A DNA stretch of 64,000 nt from Sphingobacteriaceae bacterium (lineage in GTDB: Bacteria; Bacteroidota; Bacteroidia; B-17B0; Aurantibacillaceae). Within the stretch, counting starts at the first letter, position 1, and each line of letters starts with the position of its first letter. The notes under the pieces were generated by a model, which saw only the letters and a list, made by a program, of their open reading frames with translations, had not been told where the DNA came from and searched no databases. The DNA is taken from assembly GCA_002319075.1 (NCBI GenBank), contig NVQB01000001.1:1922001-1986000 (forward strand), read 5' to 3'. Shown piece by piece: positions 8,915 to 15,806 of this stretch. Position numbers and translations under genes: made by a program.

Positions 8915-9868
8915 TCAGAACACTGCTTTAGCCACAGCTTTAGTGGTTTCAGAAGCACCCATGGTATAAAAGTGTAAACAAGGCACATTGGCTTTTACCA
9001 GTTCTTTACTTTGCTCAATACACCATTTTACTCCTATTTCTTTAATTTGTTTATCGTCTGTACATTTTTCAAGCTCCTCATAAAAAGGTTGGGGAATATC
9101 ACACTGAAAAATTTTAGGAAGTGCCGTAATTTGTTTTTTACTGGTTAAGATTTTTAATCCTGGTATAATGGGAACCGTTATGCCGTGTTCTCTGCACAGG
9201 GCTACAAATTCAAAATATTTTTTATTTTCGAAAAACATCTGTGTTACCACATATTCAGCACCAGCATCTACTTTCGCTTTCAGATTTTTTAAATCAGTAA
9301 TGATATTCGGTGCTTCAAAATGTTTTTCGGGATAGGCCGCAACTCCAATACAAAAATCAGTAGGGGCTGCATCCGTCATGTCATTATCGATATAATGACC
9401 TCTATTCATTTCTCCAATTTGTTTTACAAGATCCAGTGCATACTCGTTCCCTCCCGGTTCTGGCACAAACGACGCTTCTGTTTTTATGCTATCGCCACGT
9501 AATGCCAAAACATTATCAATTCCTAAAAACTGAAGATCTATCAAAGCATTTTCGGTTTCTTCTTTCGTGAAGCCACCACAAATTATATGAGGCACCGCGT
9601 CAACATTGTATTTATTCATAATCGCAGCACAAATTCCAACAGTGCCGGGGCGCTTACGAATACTCACTTTTTCAAGATAACCGCCCTCGCGCTTTTTATA
9701 AATGTACTCTTCCCTATGATAAGTTACATCTACAAATGCCGGGTTAAATTCCATTAAAGGATCAATACCGTCGTAAATACTTTGAATACTTTTACCTTTT
9801 AATGGTGGCAAAATTTCGATCGAAAAAAGAGTTCTTTCAGTTTGACTCAGTTTCTGCGTTAATTTCAT
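8915..9868 (-). CDS. metF: Methylenetetrahydrofolate reductase
   Basis: MetF reduces 5,10-methylene-THF to 5-methyl-THF with FAD, supplying the methyl group for methionine synthesis. The 317-aa TIM barrel has the N-terminal SIEILPPLKGKSI, the DVTYHREE segment, NVLALRGD, a YVVTQMFFENKKYFEF region, and the IIPGLKIL motif. The length is typical of bacterial MetF. The ATG is at 9868. It lies 50 bp downstream of the NifU-domain gene and 7 bp upstream of truB, forming a minus-strand run. Confidence 0.96.
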   Translation of the reverse strand: MKLTQKLSQTERTLFSIEILPPLKGKSIQSIYDGIDPLMEFNPAFVDVTYHREEYIYKKREGGYLEKVSIRKRPGTVGICAAIMNKYNVDAVPHIICGGFTKEETENALIDLQFLGIDNVLALRGDSIKTEASFVPEPGGNEYALDLVKQIGEMNRGHYIDNDMTDAAPTDFCIGVAAYPEKHFEAPNIITDLKNLKAKVDAGAEYVVTQMFFENKKYFEFVALCREHGITVPIIPGLKILTSKKQITALPKIFQCDIPQPFYEELEKCTDDKQIKEIGVKWCIEQSKELVKANVPCLHFYTMGASETTKAVAKAVF

Positions 9869-9918
9869 AATTCTTCTGTATGCTGAATGTGCCGTCTCTA
9901 GGGAAGACCGCAGGAGGA

Positions 9919-10152
9919 TTAATTTACGGAAATAATACTTTTAATTTCTGGAACGGCACGCCTGATGGTTTCTTCAATGCCTGATTTCATAGTCATGTGA
10001 CTCATGTTACAAGTTTTGCAGGCACCCTTTAATTCTATCCTCAATATCTGATCAGATGTAATCTCAATAATTTCCACATTGCCTCCATCTGCTTCCAGGT
10101 AGGGACGAATGGTATCCAGCGCATCTTCAACTTTACGGTACAGCGTATCCAT
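9919..10152 (-). CDS. NifU C-terminal-domain Fe-S scaffold protein
   Basis: A 77-aa NifU/NfuA-type domain that binds or transfers Fe-S clusters through a CxxC motif, seen here in GACKTCNMS. The conserved EDALDTIRPYLEADGGNVEII segment is N-terminal. The start is the ATG at 10152. A longer in-frame ORF reaches 10308 but would overlap the 3' end of the upstream gene and has no NifU-like sequence there. It is the second gene of the minus-strand run ending in metF-truB. A role in maturing cellular Fe-S proteins is inferred from the family. Confidence 0.9.
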   Translation of the reverse strand: MDTLYRKVEDALDTIRPYLEADGGNVEIIEITSDQILRIELKGACKTCNMSHMTMKSGIEETIRRAVPEIKSIISVN

Positions 10153-10216
10153 CTTTCTAAATTTAGGCTTAAAGATACGAGATAAGAGGGACTTAACAAA
10201 AAGCTGTAAAATCCTT

Positions 10217-11380
10217 TCAATAATAGGACACCGAGGCCTTATAAACCTTTTTAAGCTTCGATTTTTTGTAATGGTTGATTGTAAATTCCGTGTCTTTGGA
10301 AAATACATACTCTATTTTACCATACTCTTTGTTGTTCTTGCCGGTTTGCAAACAAAAATGGGGTAAACCACGATCATCAAACGATTCCGTGCGCGCGTAA
10401 GTGCTCTTACCGGCTTTGTCTAAATACCGGGTTTCTTTATTTTTTATAAGTTTTCGCGTGCTGCCGTATACCGAATAACCGATAATTTCCTGATGTACGA
10501 GATTTCCCTTTTTGCCGTAGATCTTAAAACTTCTGTAGGCCTCCAGGCTATCGGGCTCATGAACAGAATAAAGAAGTACTTCGGCTCCTTTTTTTATGCT
10601 GTACATGTGATATTCACTTAGTACATCTTCACCAGTCGTCTGATGATAATAACTCACCCTTTTAGTAACCTCCTTATCCGATCCGGTATTATATTTCGTA
10701 ACAATCTTTCTTCCTTTATTATCATAGCCTTCAGACGTGCAAATGGTTGTTGTGTCTTTCTTAGCGATCTTTCCCCGCTCGTCACAGCTATAGTTCCAGG
10801 TATACTTTAATTTGTCTTTTTTATAAAATCTGGCGCTCGCTAATTTTTTATCTTCAGTATAAGAATAGAGATAGTACGACTTTAATTTTTTAATACCCTT
10901 TTCAAAATAAAAATTCTCATTTTTTGCTAGTGTAGAATCTTTGTTGTAAGAATAAATTGTTTCCCGCTCGGGCCTGCCCTTACTACTACTTTTTACTGAA
11001 CTGAATTGCCTGGAATTGTAGTAAGTCCAGCTCTGTGAATACATCAACTTATTTTTAGGGTTAAAGTGTTTGGTTTCTACTAAATTATCCTTTGCATCGT
11101 AAGCATACTCATGAAGATAAGATTTGTTTGTGCGATACACAGCTTTGGTAACTAAACCCTTTTCATTAAAATAAAACGCGTCCTCTTGTTTTCCTTTGAG
11201 AACTTCCGTAAATGTTATCTGCTTGAGTTTTTTTGTTTCTGTAAAGTTCTCTAACCATGGATACGTCCATCTTAAATAACTTATGTGCGTAAAATCGCCA
11301 ACGGTTGCGGCATTCTGTTTTTCCTGGCTTTTTGTAAAACCAAATGAAATCAGGCTGATAAAAAGAATAAGTTTCTTCAT
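10217..11380 (-). CDS. Secreted YD-like repeat protein of unknown function
   Basis: A 387-aa protein with signal peptide MKKLILFISLISFGFTKSQ. The mature part carries loosely repeated strand-turn units of the form Y-x-(D/N)-x-(K/D)-G, for example YFNEKGLVTKAVY, YAYDAKDNLVETKHF, YSCDERGKIAKKDT and YDNKGRKIVTKYN. These resemble YD/MORN-like beta repeats typical of Bacteroidota exported proteins. There is no T9SS tail, so a periplasmic or outer-membrane-associated location is likely. It is separated from the NifU gene by 64 bp. No function can be assigned. Confidence 0.6.
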   Translation of the reverse strand: MKKLILFISLISFGFTKSQEKQNAATVGDFTHISYLRWTYPWLENFTETKKLKQITFTEVLKGKQEDAFYFNEKGLVTKAVYRTNKSYLHEYAYDAKDNLVETKHFNPKNKLMYSQSWTYYNSRQFSSVKSSSKGRPERETIYSYNKDSTLAKNENFYFEKGIKKLKSYYLYSYTEDKKLASARFYKKDKLKYTWNYSCDERGKIAKKDTTTICTSEGYDNKGRKIVTKYNTGSDKEVTKRVSYYHQTTGEDVLSEYHMYSIKKGAEVLLYSVHEPDSLEAYRSFKIYGKKGNLVHQEIIGYSVYGSTRKLIKNKETRYLDKAGKSTYARTESFDDRGLPHFCLQTGKNNKEYGKIEYVFSKDTEFTINHYKKSKLKKVYKASVSYY

Positions 11381-11484
11381 ATTATGGGTTTGTGCCGTTA
11401 TAATTCAAGGTTATTAAAATGGTTACAAAAAAAAGCATTTTTTTCTATTTGTTTAATGGCTAAAATTTGATGTACTTTGTTTTA

Positions 11485-12219
11485 ATGGAAGAAGAGAATT
11501 TAATATTTGGCACGCGCGCAGTTATTGAAGCCGTGGAAGCAGGAAAAGACATTGAAAAGATTTATATTCAAAAAGGATTATCCAACGAACTATATCATCA
11601 GTTAAGAAGTGCCCTTAAGGGGCAGGCGGTTCCAATTCAAATCGTTCCTCCTGAAAAATTAAAACGCATTACCGATAAAAATCATCAGGGTGTAGTGGCA
11701 TATTTAACGGAGATAACCTATTACAGTGCAGAAGAGCTTTTGTCAACAGTTTTTGAAAAAGGAAAAATACCACTAGTTCTGATTCTTGACAGAGTTACGG
11801 ATGTACGAAATTTCGGCGCTATAGCCAGGGGAGCAGAATGTGCCGGTGTAGATTTTATTATTATTCCAAGCCGTGGTGCCGCGCTGATAAATGGCGATGC
11901 TATTAAAACAAGCGCCGGAGCTTTGCACCGTTTAAAAGTTTGCAGAGAAGATAATTTAAAAGTGACTTTGGAATTTCTAAAAGAAGCAGGTCTTCAAATC
12001 ATTTCCTGTCACGAAAAAACAGACACTCTTATTTACGATGCTGATTTCACAAAACCTACCGCAGTTATTATGGGCAGCGAGGAGAATGGAATTAGCAACG
12101 AATATTTAAAACGCAGCGACATGCAGGTAAAAATTCCAATGATCGGAAAAATTGCCTCCCTAAATGTTTCCGTAGCCTCAGGCATTGTTTTATTTGAAGC
12201 AGTGAAGCAGCGATTGTAA
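11485..12219 (+). CDS. rlmB: 23S rRNA (guanosine-2'-O)-methyltransferase, TrmH/SPOUT family
   Basis: A 244-aa SPOUT methyltransferase of the RlmB type, which methylates the ribose of G2251 in 23S rRNA in E. coli. The N-terminal substrate-binding domain starts ENLIFGTRAVIEAVEAGKDI. The trefoil-knot motifs are LILDRVTDVRNFGAIARGAE, VIMGSEENGIS and IPMIGKIASLNVSVASGIVL. I use the ATG at 11485, though an ATG at 11470 and a TTG at 11467 are also in frame. It is divergent from the preceding minus-strand gene and appears monocistronic. Confidence 0.92.
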   Translation: MEEENLIFGTRAVIEAVEAGKDIEKIYIQKGLSNELYHQLRSALKGQAVPIQIVPPEKLKRITDKNHQGVVAYLTEITYYSAEELLSTVFEKGKIPLVLILDRVTDVRNFGAIARGAECAGVDFIIIPSRGAALINGDAIKTSAGALHRLKVCREDNLKVTLEFLKEAGLQIISCHEKTDTLIYDADFTKPTAVIMGSEENGISNEYLKRSDMQVKIPMIGKIASLNVSVASGIVLFEAVKQRL

Positions 12220-12325
12220 ATTCAACTTTCTTAATCTACCTTATTGGCTGCCCTCTCTGTCTCAACGTACCTTTATACAGCGATTTTTCACAGATCTTGT
12301 GAAGAATCAGAAAGGAAAAAATACA

Positions 12326-13174
12326 ATGAAAACTTATAGAGAAGTAAAAGCAAGTATCATGGCACCTGAGGTTCAAATGGGCTCAACAACCTTACGTCAG
12401 GCTTTCCCGGTTAATAGTTTAGAGCAGGTAGATCCTTTTATTCTATTACACCATTTTGATTACACAAAAGGTCCTCACGAACATGATTTTAGTGTTCCGC
12501 CTCACCCACATCGTGGTTTTTCGCCTATTACTTTTATTTACGAAGGAGCAGTGCAACACACCGATTCGTTAGGAAATGATCGTGTTATTAATGACAACGA
12601 AGTACAGTGGATAAACGCCGCGAGGGGGATCATTCATGGCGAAAAAATAGGAAAAGAGTTTGCTGAAAAAGGCGGCAGATTTCAGGGCATTCAACTGTGG
12701 ATCAATACACCAAAGGCTCATAAAATGGATCCGCCGTCTTATCAACCCATTACCAAAGACGAAATAGTATTGGTTGAAAAAGAAGGGGTTGAATTCAGAA
12801 TTGTGTCTGGTACCTATGAAGGAAAAAAAGGTCCTGCCAAATCGGATGTTTTCACTGCTATGTTGCGTATGAAAGCAGGCAGCAACTTCAACCTAAAATT
12901 TCCTGCTACTAACAACGTTGCTATTTATGTTTTAGAAGGACAATTAAGAATCAACGAAGAACGTTTTGCTGCGCAACACCAGTTACTTCTTTTTAAAAAT
13001 ACAGAAGGCGAAATTTTAGTGCAGGCCAATGAAAATGCAAAATTATTAATCATGGCTGCAGATCCAATTAATGAACCCCTGGTAACACACGGACCTTTTG
13101 TGATGAATACACAAACAGAAATTTTGGAAGCCATGCGTGATTATCAAAACGGTAAAATGGGGTTTCTGTATTAG
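12326..13174 (+). CDS. Pirin family protein
   Basis: A 282-aa bicupin of the pirin family. Iron ligands are visible in PPHPHRGF (His60, His62) and GIIHGE (His104, Glu106), matching the spacing in human pirin. I take the ATG at 12326, preceded by an A/G-rich stretch (AAAGGAAAAAA), rather than the in-frame GTG at 12299. Bacterial pirins include quercetin 2,3-dioxygenase-like enzymes and redox-linked regulators, so the substrate is undetermined. It has no obvious operon partner. Confidence 0.9.
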   Translation: MKTYREVKASIMAPEVQMGSTTLRQAFPVNSLEQVDPFILLHHFDYTKGPHEHDFSVPPHPHRGFSPITFIYEGAVQHTDSLGNDRVINDNEVQWINAARGIIHGEKIGKEFAEKGGRFQGIQLWINTPKAHKMDPPSYQPITKDEIVLVEKEGVEFRIVSGTYEGKKGPAKSDVFTAMLRMKAGSNFNLKFPATNNVAIYVLEGQLRINEERFAAQHQLLLFKNTEGEILVQANENAKLLIMAADPINEPLVTHGPFVMNTQTEILEAMRDYQNGKMGFLY

Positions 13175-13313
13175 CTAGTGTTTGCCGAATAATTAAGGCG
13201 CCACGATCACTTAGAAATTATTGGACGTAGAACCAATTTAGTTGAAAGTAAACTAAAATAAGCGTTCCAACTGTCCTTATTGGCTAAGTGTCTAAACTTT
13301 CGTTACAACACTA

Positions 13314-13904
13314 TTACCCTTTCAGCCACCCTGTAATACTCAGGCGTGGCTGATTGGTTTTAAGAACTTCATGAATGAGCTCATTACTTTTAAAAAAAAC
13401 TGTTTTACCCTGTGTTGGCGAAATACTTTGATTTGTTTCTGATTGTTGAATGACTAATTCTCCCCCGTCTTCTTTTTGCCAGTTAGCATTTAAATAAGAA
13501 ATCATAGAATATTTTCTGCCTGAATTATTTAAAAACTGATCGCGGTGTTTACTGTAAAATGCACCTGGAGCGTAGAGCGAATAATGAAATTCGTAACTGG
13601 TAATTCCCGCGTAACAACTTCTGTTTAGAAATTCAACAAAATCTTCCACCAGATCAAAAAACTCATTCTCGTAAATATTGTTGTGGTCGCGGTCAAGCCA
13701 GTAAATTCTGTCGCTCCGCGTGTTTAAGTTGTGCTGAAGCGTTTTGCTATGCCCGGTTGCTGCCGCGGCCAATAGATTGTCCCTTTCCAATAAAAGCAGG
13801 TTTGCCTTTAAATTGTTTGCAAGGGCTGCACTTAGAAAACTCTCCGAGATTCCAATATTGGTTTCAATAAAACTTGTGATCAGGTTTTCAAAATCTGTTT
13901 CCAT
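13314..13904 (-). CDS. 2-oxoglutarate-Fe(II) dioxygenase, prolyl-4-hydroxylase type
   Basis: A 196-aa protein with the facial triad and 2OG anchor of the PKHD/SM-20 group: His120-x-Asp122 in FYSKHRDQF, His178 in SNELIHEVL, and Arg187 in QPRLSITGW. Between these is MISYLNANWQKEDGGELVI, typical of prolyl hydroxylase-like folds. It has no signal peptide. It is predicted to hydroxylate a protein or small-molecule substrate in the cytoplasm; the identity cannot be inferred. It lies 142 bp downstream of the small gene at 14047 on the same strand. Confidence 0.8.
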   Translation of the reverse strand: METDFENLITSFIETNIGISESFLSAALANNLKANLLLLERDNLLAAAATGHSKTLQHNLNTRSDRIYWLDRDHNNIYENEFFDLVEDFVEFLNRSCYAGITSYEFHYSLYAPGAFYSKHRDQFLNNSGRKYSMISYLNANWQKEDGGELVIQQSETNQSISPTQGKTVFFKSNELIHEVLKTNQPRLSITGWLKG

Positions 13905-14046
13905 GGCGCGCGGCCTGAAATGACAGACAGTTAAAGGTAGTCTAATTAACGGTTATAACACTTCGAAAATTCCCTTCCTTTCTATTTATCGCAGGTAAAT
14001 CAAGTAAAAGAAAGAAACTCAAAAAGCGTAACAGGAATATAGCGCT

Positions 14047-14391
14047 CTAAAACCTCACCCGGTAAACGTCCATGGAATTACGCTTTATTCCCTTTACTTC
14101 AAAACCACCTTCCTGCGGAATTATCTCTTTAAGGTCGAAAGCCGTGCAACCTCTGCTCAATCCTTCAAAAATGAGTGTAAATCCTTTACCATCATTGAGT
14201 GTCCATTGGGGTGCAAATGAAATATTAAAAGCTGTAATTAATTGAGCGCGTTTACCTGTTCCTTGTTCTATTAAGAAAGTAGAGGGCCATACTCTGTAGG
14301 CGTAATCGTCTCCGCAAGTGCAGTGTACAATGGTTTGACGTTCCTCGTCCTGTAGTGTTTTTACTTCAACTAATTCCTCTGTTTCTGTCAT
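14047..14391 (-). CDS. Conserved-looking hypothetical protein, 114 aa
   Basis: I do not recognise a family. The ATG is at 14391 (a TTG precedes it). The N-terminus is acidic (MTETEELVEVKTLQDEE), followed by a TIVHCTCGDDYAYRVWPSTF segment with a CxC pair, a hydrophobic strand-rich core and the basic tail NSMDVYRVRF. There is no signal peptide or membrane segment. Its composition and codon pattern look genuine, and it sits in a minus-strand run between a hydrolase and a dioxygenase gene. Confidence 0.6.
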   Translation of the reverse strand: MTETEELVEVKTLQDEERQTIVHCTCGDDYAYRVWPSTFLIEQGTGKRAQLITAFNISFAPQWTLNDGKGFTLIFEGLSRGCTAFDLKEIIPQEGGFEVKGIKRNSMDVYRVRF

Positions 14392-14465
14392 CAATGCAAA
14401 ATTACAAATTAAGTAGTGATAGAATTAACAGAGAAGCTATAAAAAACGTTCAGGGGAAAAACAAT

Positions 14466-15260
14466 TTAAAAACATTTTCTTAGAAATTTCCGGAGCTCTT
14501 TATTCACAATTTTAGAGGATTCTAAAAAGCCAAAATGGCCGTCGTGCTCGAGGTACAGAACACTTTTATTTTTGATGAGATGGGTTTGTTCCAGCAATTG
14601 TGCATAAGGTAACACATTATCTTGTTCACCAATCACCATCATAATGGGATATTCTACCAAACCCAAAATAATGTCTCTGCCTGGTCTATCACGCATACCG
14701 TGCAGTGCTGCCACTATCCCTCTTTTTGTTGTTTCTTTAGCGATTTTTGTTGCAAAAGAAATTTCTTCGCCAAGGTATTTTAAGTTTCTGGTAGCAAATA
14801 AATTACGGATGCTAGTCTTGGTATATACTGTTTTATTCGAGCGAACTAAATTTATGGCGCGTAAACGGTCTGCTTTTTTTTCTTCACTATCTGCGTAAGC
14901 CGTGCTGTGAAATAAACAAAGTCCTTTTAAATTATCAGGAAAGAGATCGGCGAAGGCAAGTCCCACATATCCTCCCATACTATGACCAACAATCACATAC
15001 TTTTTTAATTTTAAACTATCCATCACCACTTTCACGCATTTGGCCATGAGCTCCATGCTGTGCACATAGCCGTAGCACGGACTATTACCGTGACCGGGCA
15101 GATCGATTGCTATAACACGGTAAGACTTTGTAAGATCATCTGCTGTCGTTTTCCAGATTTCATGTGAGCCTAAAAACCCATGCAGGAGAATGACCACTCT
15201 GCCCTTTCCTCTATCGGAAAAGGTTATTTTTTCTTTCTTAAAAAAAGCGGTTTTAAGCAC
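14466..15260 (-). CDS. Alpha/beta-fold hydrolase
   Basis: A 264-aa alpha/beta hydrolase with ILLHGFLGSHEIW (oxyanion region), nucleophile elbow VGHSMGGYVG (Ser94) and C-terminal HDGHFGFLES (catalytic His). An NLKGLCLFHSTAYADSEEKKADR segment starts the cap, a pattern seen in MenH/BioH-like proteins of Bacteroidota. The first codon is GTG at 15260; no in-frame ATG lies close to the HGF motif. There is no secretion signal. The function is unresolved. Confidence 0.78.
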   Translation of the reverse strand: MLKTAFFKKEKITFSDRGKGRVVILLHGFLGSHEIWKTTADDLTKSYRVIAIDLPGHGNSPCYGYVHSMELMAKCVKVVMDSLKLKKYVIVGHSMGGYVGLAFADLFPDNLKGLCLFHSTAYADSEEKKADRLRAINLVRSNKTVYTKTSIRNLFATRNLKYLGEEISFATKIAKETTKRGIVAALHGMRDRPGRDIILGLVEYPIMMVIGEQDNVLPYAQLLEQTHLIKNKSVLYLEHDGHFGFLESSKIVNKELRKFLRKCF

Positions 15261-15364
15261 AAAGATCTTCTTAATTCTTGCCTTAAAGTAATAAAGAAAA
15301 ATTTATCCCATAAAAAATCTTTACAAACTATTAAGATGCCGGAAGGCAATGATCAATAGCAGCA

Positions 15365-15410
15365 CCAGGGGTTGCCCCAGATATACTGATGAACCTGGCC
15401 AGCTAGGTTC
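15365..15410. other. Two adjacent hairpins in the 309-bp gap before feoA
   Basis: GGGG (15368-15371) pairs with CCCC (15375-15378), with a further C-G pair outside an A-A mismatch. GAACCT (15391-15396) pairs with AGGTTC (15405-15410) around a GC-rich centre. They lie between the divergent hydrolase gene (start 15260) and the feoA promoter (15536-15563). They could belong to a minus-strand leader of the hydrolase gene. I compared them with TPP, SAM and cobalamin riboswitch hallmarks and saw no match. The rest of 15261-15477 holds nothing I recognise. Confidence 0.3.
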
Positions 15411-15477
15411 TCTGAAATAAGGCAAAAAAAGCTCTTAAAGAACCGTTTTTTATCTATAAATCAAGCTTTTTCAGCTT

Positions 15478-15510
15478 TTAAGCCTATACACTTCTATAAA
15501 TTAGGCTTAA
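15478..15510. promoter_or_regulatory. Inverted repeat, candidate operator of feoAB
   Basis: TTAAGCCTA (15478-15486) and TAGGCTTAA (15502-15510) form a perfect 9-bp inverted repeat with a 15-bp spacer, 26 bp upstream of the -33-like TTG. A second short one, ATACC/GGTAT, lies at 15516-15533. TTAGGCTTAA recurs before the response-regulator gene at 17923. A metal-responsive repressor site (Fur- or DtxR-type) is plausible by position but unproven. Confidence 0.35.
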
Positions 15511-15535
15511 GCTGCATACCTTATTTAGGGTATAC

Positions 15536-15563
15536 TTGACTTTTTATTAATTCCTTAACTTTG
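15536..15563 (+). promoter_or_regulatory. Bacteroidota-type promoter of feoAB
   Basis: TTGAC at 15536-15540 and TAACTTTG at 15556-15563 match the -33 (TTG) and -7 (TAnnTTTG) elements, with 17 bp between TTG and TAAC. The ATG of feoA at 15570 is only 6 bases beyond the -7 box, so the transcript is likely leaderless or nearly so. Confidence 0.55.
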
Positions 15564-15569
15564 AGGTAT

Positions 15570-15800
15570 ATGATATTATCCCTCGCAGATCTAAAAAAAG
15601 GACAAAAGGCTATGGTGAAATCCTTCACCAATGATGCTTTGAGTTCAAAATTGATTGAAATGGGCTGTATGCCCGGCGAATCTTTTATTCTTTCAAGGAT
15701 AGCACCCCTGGGTTGCCCGCTTGCGATTAACATTGCGGGTTACGAATTGAGCTTACGCAAAGAAGAAGCAGCCTCGGTGTTGATTGAATTAGTCGCTTAA
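15570..15800 (+). CDS. feoA: Ferrous iron transport protein A
   Basis: FeoA is a small cytoplasmic SH3-like protein needed for FeoB-mediated ferrous iron uptake. The 76-aa protein shows the family pattern: LSLADLKKGQKAMVKSF, LIEMGCMPGESFILSRIAPLG, then PLAINIAGYELSLRKEEA. I start at the ATG at 15570; a TTG three codons earlier (15561) lies inside the promoter. feoB begins 6 bp after its stop codon, so the two form an operon. Confidence 0.95.
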   Translation: MILSLADLKKGQKAMVKSFTNDALSSKLIEMGCMPGESFILSRIAPLGCPLAINIAGYELSLRKEEAASVLIELVA

Positions 15801-15806
15801 TCATTT

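Noticed and set aside
8908-8988. Extended N-terminus of TruB
   Set aside because: The extra 27 residues overlap the metF 3' end and do not match the family; the ATG at 8907 follows the metF stop by 7 bp.
10153-10308. Extended N-terminus of the NifU-domain protein
   Set aside because: The basic extension overlaps the 3' end of the 10217 gene and shows no domain; the ATG at 10152 gives the compact NifU domain.
15330-15430. Riboswitch upstream of feoA
   Set aside because: I looked for TPP, SAM, cobalamin and Mn/Ni-Co riboswitch hallmarks and found none; the predicted feoA transcript starts downstream of this region.
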